Shown in pieces: positions 8,966-19,169 of a stretch of 64,000 nt of DNA. The translations under genes were made by a program, and so were the position numbers. Origin of the DNA: Ilyonectria destructans (lineage: Eukaryota; Ascomycota; Sordariomycetes; Hypocreales; Nectriaceae); contig JAHEWK010000036.1 in assembly GCA_020740775.1 (NCBI GenBank), positions 62,001 to 126,000 of the forward strand, written 5' to 3'. Numbering within the stretch: position 1 is the stretch's first letter; every line of letters begins with the position of its first letter. Under the pieces are notes generated by a model. The model saw nothing but the letters and a program-made list of their open reading frames with translations. It did no database searches and was not told where the DNA came from.

Positions 8966-10268
8966 GCCGGGTAGGATAGAGTTTCGGGCAGCTTCTGCTG
9001 AACGACTCGTGCGGTCCACCACAGGGCAAACACTTGGGTATCTGCGTCTGGCACTCGCTATGATGATGGCCTTCGGCGGCGCATCTCGCACATACCCGAT
9101 TCTTGCTGCAGGAGAAGGCCTTATGGCCAAGCTCCTGGCAGGTGTAGCATTGTATCGGTCCGGTTCTCCGCTCGAACGCGTTGGTGTATGCCGATTCACC
9201 GGCTGCAAGGAAGTAGCGTTCCTGTAGGAGTCTCCTAGCATCGCTGTTTTTGGTAAGGTATGCCACCATGGATCCATACGCCTTTGCGCTGTCCTTTCGG
9301 CTCAACCAGGCGATCTTTGCAATTTGGATTTCGTTCTCTTGGCTCAAGGCTTCCATTGCTCCAGGGAGGACCTTGCCTTCCTGGTCAAGGACGGCGGTAC
9401 GGTTCACATTGTCAACTTTGACGGGGTACAGTTGGTCTCGGAGCACCCTCGTGCCTGGGGCCTTCTTGGCCTCGATGATCATCTTGATCCTCTTCAATTC
9501 TTCCTCATTCCTACCGATGATCCTCGGGCGCTTGGTATTTCGTCCATCTCTGGTTACCGCAACACATCGCCAGCTAGGTTGGTCGCTGGATGCTCGCATT
9601 TCCTGTTCAATGGTCCTGCGAATGACTGCTGGTGCAGTATCTCCAATATGATCCTCGGGCACCCTAGATGTGTCTACTGTGCAGAACATCGGTTCCGGGG
9701 TTGCTGATCGGACCGTGGATGGGCTTTGAGTGGTGATACTAGCAGGCGTCATTCTAGCAGCATCTGCATATGTCTGACCAGGCGACCTTGCTGCATGAGC
9801 ATTGTTTAAGGTGTCCAGTTGTAGCCGGATCTGCTCCAACTCGCTGCAAACCTGGGTAAGCTGCTCTCGGACTTGAGATAATTCTTGTGCCATCTGGGCC
9901 GTGGTCCTAGTGACTTCTTCAGCCATGCGGTCGCTAAGTTTTGTAAACTCGAGCTGAAACTCTGCCTTCATCGTTGCCATTCTCTTATTGAAGTCTTGTT
10001 CTAGGAGTAGTTCCAGACCCTGGATTGCCTCCGTCATGCTGCCAGCTGCCTTAGGCGTGGTCCTTTTCTTAGTTCTGGTGTGACTCAGAGCTTCCTCACT
10101 GCTCTCCTCCTCCTGCCATTCCATATCACCATTTTGCTGTTCGGATTCCAATGCCCTCGTCGTTCTGGTCCTTTTACGCAGGGGACGATGATATCCCCCG
10201 CCCGGAACATCCGGTTCGCCTTCCATGACGACAATGACGTCTGAAGCGGGGTTCGCAACACAAGACAT
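8958..10268 (-). CDS. LINE ORF1: gag-like nucleic-acid-binding protein
   Basis: The protein has 436 residues. The N-terminal third is charged and rich in RTR and KKR patches. Residues about 85-170 form a long heptad-like helix (repeated E/Q/L, QLTQVCSELEQIRLQL), probably a coiled coil for multimerisation. The C-terminal 60 residues hold three zinc knuckles: CYTCQELGHKAFSC, CARCAAEGHHHSEC and CLPCGGPHESFSRSC. This matches ORF1 of Tad and related fungal LINEs, which coats the element RNA. Its TAG stop overlaps the ORF2 ATG. No internal stop or frameshift is present. Confidence 0.8.
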   Translation of the reverse strand: MSCVANPASDVIVVMEGEPDVPGGGYHRPLRKRTRTTRALESEQQNGDMEWQEEESSEEALSHTRTKKRTTPKAAGSMTEAIQGLELLLEQDFNKRMATMKAEFQLEFTKLSDRMAEEVTRTTAQMAQELSQVREQLTQVCSELEQIRLQLDTLNNAHAARSPGQTYADAARMTPASITTQSPSTVRSATPEPMFCTVDTSRVPEDHIGDTAPAVIRRTIEQEMRASSDQPSWRCVAVTRDGRNTKRPRIIGRNEEELKRIKMIIEAKKAPGTRVLRDQLYPVKVDNVNRTAVLDQEGKVLPGAMEALSQENEIQIAKIAWLSRKDSAKAYGSMVAYLTKNSDARRLLQERYFLAAGESAYTNAFERRTGPIQCYTCQELGHKAFSCSKNRVCARCAAEGHHHSECQTQIPKCLPCGGPHESFSRSCPKLYPTRHE

Positions 10269-10517
10269 CCGCCAAAGGCCTGAATCTCCGCCAAGCGGCT
10301 ACCGGGTATTTCAAAAGTTATAAAGAAGATAAATAATGAGATTTCGAGAAGTGTCCTAGCCGGGAGCTGCTGGAGTGCTGGTCGGCTCATTAATGCCTGT
10401 CGGTGGTGCCGAGTGCGCTTAACAAATCGGCTCTGGTCTGTTGGATGTGACATCTTGTTCTGCATCATATATCCTCGACGTTTATTCAGCGGCTTACTAA
10501 TCGTCCCAAAAGGGTAA

Positions 10518-10628
10518 AAACATGATCTGGATCGGTTCTAGATATCCAGGAGGCAGCATGCCTTCGCATCTGGACTGGATTGGAGCGACCCTCGGATCCA
10601 GCTCCAATCCAATCCAATAAGATCACTG
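10518..10628 (-). mobile_element. End of a second hAT-like element inserted in the hAT gene
   Basis: On the minus strand the hAT coding sequence stops matching its family at GLEGDG and runs into CAGTGATCTTATTGGATTGG. This has the CAG-G start usual for hAT termini. The same terminus (CCAATAAGATCACTG on the plus strand) closes the hAT 5' fragment at 23146, and both are followed inwards by CCAATCC repeats. The other end is not visible, probably because of the LINE insertion. Confidence 0.5.
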
Positions 10629-12169
10629 GTCCATCACCCTCAAGGCCTTTCACAACCAGCTGGAAGTCAAGCAAAATGCCGTAAAGAGTCCCGAGCACAT
10701 GCCAATCATCAGTTGTCATGCGATTCTCTTCCTTCAGGAAGAAGGGCTGCTTGGAGCCCTTTTTGATGTTGCCAGCTCTCGTCAAGTTGACCTTCTCCCA
10801 CTCGTTTGACGCTCTCTGGACAAAAGAATTATAAAATGGCCTTAAAACCAGAGCACGCTCAATCATCGAGAATTGAGAAAGCCACCGGGTAGCATTGTCG
10901 ACCACAACTCCAACTGGACAGTGTTTCTTAAGCTGAGCGTCGTCAGAGAGTTGGCTCTCGACAGCCTGTACCTTCTTGAGCATATCGGTCGACGTGTCCG
11001 ATCTACTCACCTCCTAGGACTTCGTGAGTATAACAAATAAAATCGGGGGCTCAGCCACCTACAACAGCAAAGTTATGCCATTTTCCAACGGAGCCTCGCC
11101 TCCTCCAGACTTCATGCTCCTTCGCTGCCGTGTGAAGTCCTTCGAAGACCTCTTTCTCGAAAGCATCCGGGTTCTTGCCATACAGCATCTGTTTCACTAC
11201 TATGTTGACAACGTGGCCAATGCAGCGAACCCATCGCTTCTCCCAGTCAAAGCCAAATTCTAATGCAAGCTCCTCCATCGAGGTTTTATTGTTACCGGCA
11301 TTATCTAGTGTGAAATATCCGAGTTTATCGCCGATCTCGTACTCTCGAATGATCTCGATGATCTGCCCGGCGATATTCTCGCCTGTGTGCCGCTCTGTAA
11401 GCTCAGGCAGTCCGAGCACACACTTCTGTGGCCGATCGTTGGAATCCCGAAACACACATGTGATGCCGTACAAGGCGTGTCGGTTACCAGACTTCCAGCC
11501 ATCGTACTGGATATGGATCTGTCCTGGACTCTTTCGCAAAGCATCCTTCACTCTTTCCATGTTGTTGGTAAATTCTCGTTCTGCGATGGCACGCACGGTC
11601 ACGTCAGTAATGTTAGCTTTTGTGATCTCGACAGATAGATTGAGGTAGTTGAAGATGTCTCGAAGATCTTGATCATTGACGATCGAGAAGGATTGGTTAG
11701 AGTTGACAATCCAGTTGACAAGTTTCTGCTGGAATACAGTTTTGTCGAAACGTTTGATCAGCGTATTGATCAAATCTTGTTCCTTCGGCTCCTTGGGGTT
11801 CAACTGTAGGATTGTTGCAATGGACTGATGTGCTTTCTCGGATGCCTTTGCAGGCTTTTGCCTCTTGCCTGTCGGATCCATGATGCCATTGTGGTCCGTG
11901 TACAGGTGACCCTCGGCGTTCTGCAACCCTTTGATGGCATAACTCTTTGGCCTCGGCCGCTTTTGCTTGATGCAAAGGCAACACACCCATCGGCGTTCCC
12001 GCTTCTGGGCATTCTGGATATCGTAGCCGAACTGGTATACCCATTGACGCACTTGGCCGTCTCTCTCCGTCAAGGTCCAGCCTTTGTAGAGCTGAAAGAG
12101 TCGTTGATTGTCTTCTTCTGTACGTTCTGGAACGGGTGTGGTTGACTCGGTAGGATGGAGGGTGGCCAT
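10629..12169 (-). pseudogene. hAT transposase, 5' two thirds, truncated
   Basis: Exon 1 (12169-11063, 369 codons from an ATG) carries a BED-like zinc finger (CCLCIKQ...H) and the hAT core (HIQYDGWKSGNRHALYGI; GYFTLDNAGNNKTSMEELA). A 49-nt intron (11062-11014, GTAGGT...CTAG) joins VV to EVSRSDTS, and exon 2 continues with DNATRWLSQF and NSF to about 10629. It is then cut by another element end, so the C-terminal dimerisation domain is missing. The intron-restored frame shows the gene was intact before truncation. It sits directly upstream of the LINE. Confidence 0.75.
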
Positions 12170-12297
12170 TTTTGGGGTAGTAACGTGAGTAACAGTAAAG
12201 CCCCCAGAATAGACTTGTTTGAACTTTGTGTACGGATAAAACGGGGTGGCAAATCGATGTTATTGCGTTGTTGTGGGCGATAGAAAGTACTTAGGGT

Positions 12298-12500
12298 ATG
12301 CGCTATTTCACAAGGAAATCCAGGTATTTTCAAACCCCACCTAAAATTTCCATTCCTTTCCACAATTTCCACATGTGGAACATGTGGAAGGGGCTCCGTG
12401 GCGTGGATATGGAAATGCTGAAGCCCACGTGGAATGGAATGGATATGGATCCACATTATGGATCCATATGTGGATTTCGTGGTATGGATTTGAACCCTGC
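12298..12500. repeat. Palindromic subterminal repeats (CCACATGTGG / TGGATCCA type)
   Basis: This 200-bp non-coding stretch, 130 bp upstream of the hAT start, is dense in self-complementary motifs: CCACATGTGG, repeated ATGGATATGG, TGGATCCACA and ATGGATCCATATG. Such clustered short motifs in both orientations are typical transposase-binding subterminal regions of hAT elements. I could not identify the terminal inverted repeat or target-site duplication. Confidence 0.4.
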
Positions 12501-12528
12501 CAATAACACCGCCTACTCCAATATCTCG

Positions 12529-13399
12529 CCCGATTCGAGTTCGCCAACGGCCGGCCAGGCTTGAAGAATTTGAGGTTGAATATACGCCACAAGCTCGCCG
12601 CCCCAGAGCTTTACAACAAGAATAAGATGATGGATTCGATGAAGACGCGCTGCCGCAGCATGCTCGGGCCGAATTGGCTGAATTCGAGAGACCTACGACG
12701 AGATCTGTAACTGACACCCTTGCGTTAAGTGGCGACTACCGCGCTATGTCCGGACGTCAATTAACAACGCATGGGTCAAGGCAAATGAGTATTATGATAA
12801 GCTTGGAGAGTCACCGTTATTTTCTGCTGCTGTTATTCTACATCCAGCATTGAATTTGACTTGGCTCGAGGCGAATTGGGCAGCACCAGTTGCAGTGGTT
12901 GCAAGCTGCCAAACAAGGGCTCCAATCCTACTTCAATAAATGGTATCCTGCGTCAGCCTCATCAGCTTCGCCGTCGCCAATTCATCCTCAACAGCCCCGG
13001 ACGCAAAAGGGACCGGATCGATTCCTTCAATTCGTCAAAAGCAGGTCGAAGCAACAGCGGGTTAATATCGGCGGCGACCTTGACAGGTACTTTCGGCTCG
13101 GCCAACAAGAAGTTGAGGATCCTATTCAACGGTGGCGTGAGCGGCAGAACCTGTTTCCGCGATTGAGTCAACTTGCTTTAGATACCTTTGCTATTCCAGC
13201 GATGGCAGCAGACTGCGAGCGTGCCTTCAGTCAAGCGAAGCTCGTGATGACGTCACAGAGGCTATCAATGAAGCCGACGACGCTCGAGGCGGTCCAATGC
13301 TTGAAGAACTGGCTTCGACGCTCTTGTATAACTTTGGGCTGTTACTTTAGTGTTCAAAGTGGCAAAGAGGACGAAAGACGGGCGTCAGTACCGATATGA
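12529..13399 (+). pseudogene. hAT transposase C-terminal part, frameshifted
   Basis: In the + direction, one frame gives NAWVKANEYYDKLGESPLFSAA...LHPALNLTWLEANW. Another frame then gives QWLQAAKQGLQSYFNKW, FRLGQQEVEDPIQRW and the dimerisation segment TFAIPAMAADCERAFSQAKL. At least one frameshift (near 12890) and stops upstream make it dead. It is divergent from the hAT at 10629-12169 and belongs to a separate copy, joined back to back with it. Confidence 0.65.
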
Positions 13400-13429
13400 G
13401 CCTCATATAGCCACATAAGGTAAGGTACC

Positions 13430-13597
13430 TGTGACGGGACAAGAGCATGAACGAGGTCGAGTGCGACTTGGGTAAAATGATTGTTTACAAGGAGAGAAAG
13501 AGATTCCTAAGGAAAGCTCTGACTTAAGCTATTTACACAATATTCATAAAGTGAGACTATTCATAAAGTATGAAAGTCACATGATCGTTCCCTCACA
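13430..13597 (+). mobile_element. Solo LTR, family A copy 1 (168 bp)
   Basis: The element starts TGTGACGGGAC and ends GTTCCCTCACA. A second copy of identical length in inverse orientation at 26870-27037 defines the ends. It is flanked by gtacc / gtgcc, a 5-bp duplication with one mismatch. There is no internal coding part. A short TIR-like match between the ends also allows a MITE interpretation. Confidence 0.7.
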
Positions 13598-16217
13598 GTG
13601 CCTCTGACTTCCGGAACCGGGTTCGTAGCCGAATTCCTCTTCTTGATCATGGCGTCGACCTTCTTGCGGACAATGGGGTCTTTGAGCTGTTGGTTGACCT
13701 TGAATTCGATGTCTTTATCGGCCTTCCAGTTAGCTGGTCTGATAGACGGAACTAAATAGGGACATTCGGCATAGAATTAACGGTCCCCACAGAGGCATTT
13801 TGGTGCCCTTCGTGTCTTCGACTTTCTGGCTGTATCAGGGTCGTCAGAGGTCCATTGGAAGCTAGAAAAGGTACCTTTTGCAGCCGGCTGTGGAGGCTTT
13901 TCCTATTCAAACAGTTCACTGATAGCAAAGCCGTCCGGCACCTTAGTCTTCCAGTTAGTGATGCAATTTATTGTACACGTATGTACGTACGTACTGTATT
14001 TTAGCCATAGTACGTACGTACAATGGGGTTGTACATACAAATACGTACCATACAAATTTCCCCCTTCTATTTTAGGCAATACTGGTAGTAGGGTTCTCAC
14101 GGTCCTGTTCTTCTGCCATTCTAGCCTCAAACCTCTGATTCCACCTCAGTGCCAACCCTCAATATATCACCCGTCGACTGTAATACACCCTCCCACTCAA
14201 AATCCCCATTGGTAGAGGCCATCACGCCATCCATCCAGACCTTCTTGCCCTGCGCATTCACAAATAACTCGAGATATGAATCTTCGAGTTCTAGCCAGTC
14301 CTTCTCCTCAAGATCCGTCCAGCGCTTTTTATGGGCGTACTTCTGATCCTTAAGGCGATCTAATACGCGGTCGTTCATAAAAATGAAGGCCTGCATATCA
14401 GCGTGCATGGGCGTAAGCCGATTCCGAGCTTTCGTATGTATGAAACTAATAGCAGAGAAACTTCGTTCTGAGGGTACAGAGTTCGCAAGCGTGTTCATTA
14501 CCTTCACAGCTACTCTAGCCAGCATCGAGCCCTGGTCGAGGAGGCACTGCCACGCCATTGCTGGCTTGAAGCCATCGTCGTATACAGCGCTGTGCTTATT
14601 AAATAAGCCGTCTGGGCCGCCTGTACGCATTCGGAAGTGTGTGAATTCGGAAAGGGCACGGTGATATTCGTTGTCGTTTTTCAGCTGTTTCTGCAAATAC
14701 TCTTGTACGCGCGCAAAGACGCTAGGCGGCAGTTTCGAATTTGGGCCTGTTGTATCAGGCCGGAGGGCATCGGCGATCCAATGTATATCGTACGTTTGCT
14801 TATCAAGCCGGGCTTCGAATATAGCGTCAATATCGTCCCACGGAATATCAGGAAACTGATCAGCCTCTCTCATCTCAACCCATTTGCTTTTGATTTGCAG
14901 CCAGCGATTTACAACGTGTGCGATTCCCGCCCCATCAGCCTCGGAAGCGTGTTGAAATTCGTTCACGGGCTTTAGCACAGCGATCGCAGCCTCGAGTTTT
15001 AGCCAGAAGCTGTTGTCTTTGATGATTCGAACCGCTTCGGGTAGGAGAACGGGGCAATCTTGAGATCGCAGCTCATCTCGTACATCTTTTCGAATAGACC
15101 AGTCTCTGGCAGGGTCTCGAGAACGGAGGAGGGAGAAGAAAGAATTGTACTGAGAACCCCAGCGTGTAATTACACTATTCGGAACGAGCGAGTTGGTACA
15201 GTGATTTCTCAGTCACAGTTGGCGATTTACCGGTACCTTCTGATCAGCGCGCGAGTTACTCCGTTCCACCTCGTGCGCTGGCACATTCTCAATCTTTGCA
15301 ATTGTAATTTAGACCGTGAGAAGAACGTGAGAAGGGTGCTGACGTTATTAAAGAGATCCTCAAAGAATGGAAGAAGAAGGATATCTTTAATTAGAAGCTG
15401 AAGGCCATGAGAATCGCATAGAGAGAAGTTGATATGTGAGAGTTCTGGGAATTTCCCAAGCAAGTCGTGTACAGAGCGCATCGTGTTTTCGGTATCTGTA
15501 CAGATGGAATTGATTCTGGAGAGATCACCGCCGCACAGTTGCTGCATTTCTCCCCATATCAACTTCACCCAATTCTCCGCTGTGTGCTGTTCTTCTCCCG
15601 TGTCAAACGTTTTCCAGTAGAAGGCTGGGCCGTCTGGTAGTTGTACCGAGATATTAACGATTCTGTGGCCCGACACATTATCGGAAGCGTCAAATATGAT
15701 GTTGAACCATTCTGAGCTGGTAATGCGTTTGAAAACCTCATGATAGAGTTCCTGATAGAAATCGGGCAGAATTCTCGTGATAACGGCGCGGCTAGGAGGC
15801 TTCCAGCCAGGCTTAATGCGAGTGAAGAAATAACGCCAACGGCGGCTCTCGAAGAGGCTGAAGGGGCGGCCGCCGGCGATTACATACGGTCGCACATTAC
15901 CACATGGGTGACATAACCCTTTTGGGAAGCCTCAACCATGTGGAAATACTTAGTAATTTTGTGCCCCCTTGCAAGACTACAGTACCGCACACTATCCGGA
16001 AGGTATCTCTTCATTTAGATGGCATCTCCACCAGGGAATATGTCGTGATAATTCCTGGTGACGCGTCACAATTCTTCCACTCACACATCCACACCAGCGT
16101 CAATATCCAGCCCATCGCCACCCCATAGCTGTTATGGGCTATCCCCATCCATTCCCTAAGTAAGCTCGGGTCTATCCATCATGAGATTGTGCGACTGACC
16201 TTGGCTTGTACGTAGAT

Positions 16218-17467
16218 ATGCCCGATCACGTCCTATCGCAGACATGTCCCGATGTTCCGAAGACCGTGGCCCCTAAATCGTACCAACGGAGCCACGATTT
16301 CATCCGCGATAGCTACCCAGGGTCGAATCTGTGTCCATATTGCGGGAGACGTTGGCCCACGAGTATCTCCATCCTCGACAGCTCGCCAGTCCCGTTTCGA
16401 GACGTTGAGACAGCTTCCACCTCCTCCGCTATACAGTCTATCGACCTAACAGCCTCTGATCATTCCACGCCCTCGCAGACGATCTTCACCGGCTCTGGAG
16501 ACGGCCCTGGCCGTATCCTCGCAGCATCGCGGCCCTCCGCCGTGTATCGAGATGCCAAACTTACCCAGAGTCGGATCGCGAGGGGCATGAGGGCGAGCTC
16601 GTCGCAACTCAGTGAGGCTGTGGCTAAACAGAGCCAAAACAAGAGCAGACGAAAGATCTCGATGCGCCTCACCGTCTTCCTTGCGAGGCCTGACCCATGG
16701 GAAATGCTAGACGAAGACGAGGAGCCCCAGTGGTCTTTGGCTAGAGAGCTGCTGAAGGTCGCTTTGCGCCCTTTCGTCGACGAGGAACCATCTTTACCTG
16801 TCCACTTCTAGTTCGACAGCATCTTCTTCCCTCAGTTCAAGGACAAGCCTGCCCTCTCTTCTGTTCTTCAATTCGACAAGAGACTCGTTCAGAACGCCCA
16901 TATTAAAGAGGGTATCACGGAGCTGAGCGACCTCGACTGGGAGAGACAGACAGTCGCAGAGCTTTTCGGCGAGGACGCCCTTCCCGTTTCAGTAAAACAG
17001 AGGGCAGATATCTCCTGTTCCTTGTTTTCTATGAGCTATTGCCTCCTCGACCACAAGTCGCGGCCCCTCGTCATGTCAAGACACCGAGGTCAGCTGTAAA
17101 GCCGTTCACAGAGGAGAAGGGAATTAAGAAAGAGTTAGTCAAGGCCGAGGTGAAGGTACAGCCAGCCTTGTTAATCAGGAGCGAGTTCAACTTGCCCTCC
17201 TTGAGCCCCTCTCTGAGCCCAGTTCTACCTCCTTCGAGAGCTAGCGCAGAAGACCACATCGAGGTTATTACTAGCGACGTGGACGAGACCCGCGCGGGTC
17301 AGAAACGAGCTCGAGACTCTATAAGCTCAGCACTCTCGGTAGAGGCAGAGGATAAGGAGCTCTCGGCTGGCCCTGCTTTCACTGCCTATGGTCCCGCTGC
17401 TGGAACCCGAGGAGTTGATACGAGGAGGCCAAGTAGTCGGCATCCTCTTAAACAGACGAGGAAATAG
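16218..17467 (+). pseudogene. Companion ORF of the DDE element, unknown function, broken
   Basis: From the ATG at 16218 the frame gives 197 residues. It has a CPYCGRRWP zinc-ribbon-like knuckle near residue 40, Ser/Thr-rich linkers and a basic patch (KSRRKISMRL), and stops with TAG at 16809. The same frame stays open beyond it (FFPQFKDKPALSSVLQFDKR) to about 17096. A different frame from about 17039 to 17467 is Pro/Ser/Lys-rich. So the gene has one in-frame stop and one probable frameshift, or unrecognised introns. It faces the transposase and lies fully inside the TIRs. I do not recognise a family; a DNA-binding accessory role is only a guess from the Cys pair and basic patch. Confidence 0.5.
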
Positions 17468-17570
17468 TAGTTACTCTAGCTCAAGGTGACCCAGGTCCCC
17501 CATCAGCTCGTCCACACTATTGATAATATCGCCAGGTAGCTCAGTTCCGGAGAGGCTATTGTTAATAGGC

Positions 17571-19169
17571 TTAAGGTAGTTCTGCTTGAGGAGCTGAAGC
17601 TAAAGCATTGTCAGCTAGCTTTTGAGTGCGATGGAGTACTTTTTTACGTATGAATCTCTCTTTCCCTCCAACTGGACTCTCTGGGATGCTCAGCACCGGA
17701 CTTGCCCCGCAGTCGAGATGAACCTGAATCTTGTCTCTAAGCCGTAAGTAGATTGCGAGGTGTGGTCGCTTATGATCAAGCTCCCCATCTAGCTGACCAC
17801 CGAACTGAAGATCCCGGAGCTGTTGATCACACCAGTCTGTTGTTGTTGGGTCAAGAAGATCGTCTATATCGATAGAATCGACAGCGGCCATCATCTGGGC
17901 AAGCCCATCTCGAGCCGCAGGCCCTAGATGGACTGCCCAGTTCTCCACTTCGCTTGTATTATACAGATCCATTGGGATCCCGGCGACGAGATGCTCCCTA
18001 TTCTTCTGTGGCCGGATGCGATGGCCGTTCCACATCTCCGTGAAGTCCGCAACCTCTTGACGGATCATGGGTCCATAGAGAGCATACACCGCGATCTGGT
18101 GAGCAAGACGGTTTGGTTGGAAGAGGCCGCTATCAATCAGCTCGTGTGAGAACGCGATCCAGCGCTGACTGACACCTTTAAGTAGCTTTTCCCACCAAGA
18201 CTCGATCCGTTGGTTCGATGTGCTTGGGCCCCAGATATGACAGGAGCTCAGTCTCGCTCCCTGCCTATGGACTCGTTGGTCGTTATCATCGGTGGTATAC
18301 CGAAACTCTGTCTGATCAAGGTCGGCGAGAATCGCCTGGGCTCCGGCCCAAAGAGGAGTCTCGATACCATGATCCGAGCGGGTGAAAAGGGGCCGGACCC
18401 CTGAGTACGACACGGTCCGTAGAAACTGTTTGAGTGAACTCAGCGCAGTCATGTTCCCCCTGCCGACATATATCCAGATGATGGCTCTCGAGTACGTGTC
18501 GATACAGGCGTAGATAGAGAAGCCGAAGTTCTTGAGCTTCTCGTACCCATCGAGAGACCACATGAAGTTAGGCCCAGGAACCTGGAAGTTCTTCCGGTGC
18601 TTCCAATCAGCAAGGCGTCTTTGTTCGGCCCGCTTCTTCCACTCTGGGTTCGTTTGGTACTCGCGATATAAGGTATTCTGGCCGACAAGGACGCCGGCAC
18701 GGATGCGGACGTAGTGGTATAGATACCCCCTGCCAAATCCTCTGATGCTTGAAGATTGACGGTCGTCTTGGAAGAGGAACTCTCTTGCTTTTTGAATAGC
18801 ATCCTGTCGTTCAGTCAGATCTCGGAAGCGCCGCTTCATGCCATGCTTCAGACGATACTCCTGTACAGTCCGCTCGGAGATCTCGATGCCGCGTCGCTTG
18901 AGATCACGGACGATGGAAGTGTCGCTATATCCGTATCGGTAGAAGTAGCCTTTGATCAGCTCGACGAAGGTGTTGGTATCAATCTTTGAGTGAAGGGGGG
19001 AGTACTCCTGTGCACCCCATTCCGCTAACCTCCTTTTCAGGGTTCTGGCGTCGAGTACGTGCCCATCGTCGCGGAGATGGGCACATATAGTGTCAATGGA
19101 TAGTCCTTCTCGCCGCTGCTCGAGGATCCAGTCCTTGACGCCCTCCAAGTCTTTACGGGGCCTCGGCAT
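17571..19169 (-). CDS. Integrase-core DDE transposase
   Basis: The protein has 532 residues from an ATG, with no stop. Residues 1-55 form a helix-turn-helix-like region (LSIDTICAHLRDDG, TLKRRLAEWG), and 70-115 a second one (SDTSIVRDLKRRGIEISERT). The catalytic core has Asp207 in WSLDGYEKL, Asp266 in RSDHGIET and Glu323 in NQRIESWW: a D-D-E triad with spacings of 59 and 57, in the style of rve integrases. It should catalyse cut-and-paste of the surrounding 3.6-kb element. It converges with the companion ORF, 104 bp apart. The intact frame, near-identical TIRs and perfect duplication suggest a recent insertion. Confidence 0.85.
   Translation of the reverse strand: MPRPRKDLEGVKDWILEQRREGLSIDTICAHLRDDGHVLDARTLKRRLAEWGAQEYSPLHSKIDTNTFVELIKGYFYRYGYSDTSIVRDLKRRGIEISERTVQEYRLKHGMKRRFRDLTERQDAIQKAREFLFQDDRQSSSIRGFGRGYLYHYVRIRAGVLVGQNTLYREYQTNPEWKKRAEQRRLADWKHRKNFQVPGPNFMWSLDGYEKLKNFGFSIYACIDTYSRAIIWIYVGRGNMTALSSLKQFLRTVSYSGVRPLFTRSDHGIETPLWAGAQAILADLDQTEFRYTTDDNDQRVHRQGARLSSCHIWGPSTSNQRIESWWEKLLKGVSQRWIAFSHELIDSGLFQPNRLAHQIAVYALYGPMIRQEVADFTEMWNGHRIRPQKNREHLVAGIPMDLYNTSEVENWAVHLGPAARDGLAQMMAAVDSIDIDDLLDPTTTDWCDQQLRDLQFGGQLDGELDHKRPHLAIYLRLRDKIQVHLDCGASPVLSIPESPVGGKERFIRKKVLHRTQKLADNALASAPQAELP

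Larger units (their letters stand above)
4933..10509 (-). mobile_element. Full-length Tad-like non-LTR retrotransposon (LINE)
   Basis: The element is oriented on the minus strand: a 5' UTR of about 240 bp (10509-10269), ORF1 (10268-8958), ORF2 (8965-5186) and a 3' UTR of about 250 bp (5185-4933) ending in AAAATCC. A second copy of the 3' end at 30389 begins with the same sequence, which fixes the 3' boundary. The octamer AAGGGTAA occurs at 4925-4932 and 10510-10517 and may be the target-site duplication. Both ORFs are open with no stop, so the copy looks recent and little mutated, unlike the hAT at 60214. The ORF1 zinc knuckles, AP endonuclease, RT and RNase H order fits the fungal Tad clade. 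Confidence 0.8.

Noticed and set aside
10085..10468. 127-codon minus-strand frame in the LINE 5' region
   Set aside because: It overlaps ORF1 in another frame and shows no motif; it is a shadow frame.
13430..13597. Interpreting family A as a MITE
   Set aside because: The ends do match as an imperfect 11-bp TIR, but the TG...CA ends, 5-bp duplication and similarity to the starts of LTRs B and C favour a solo LTR.
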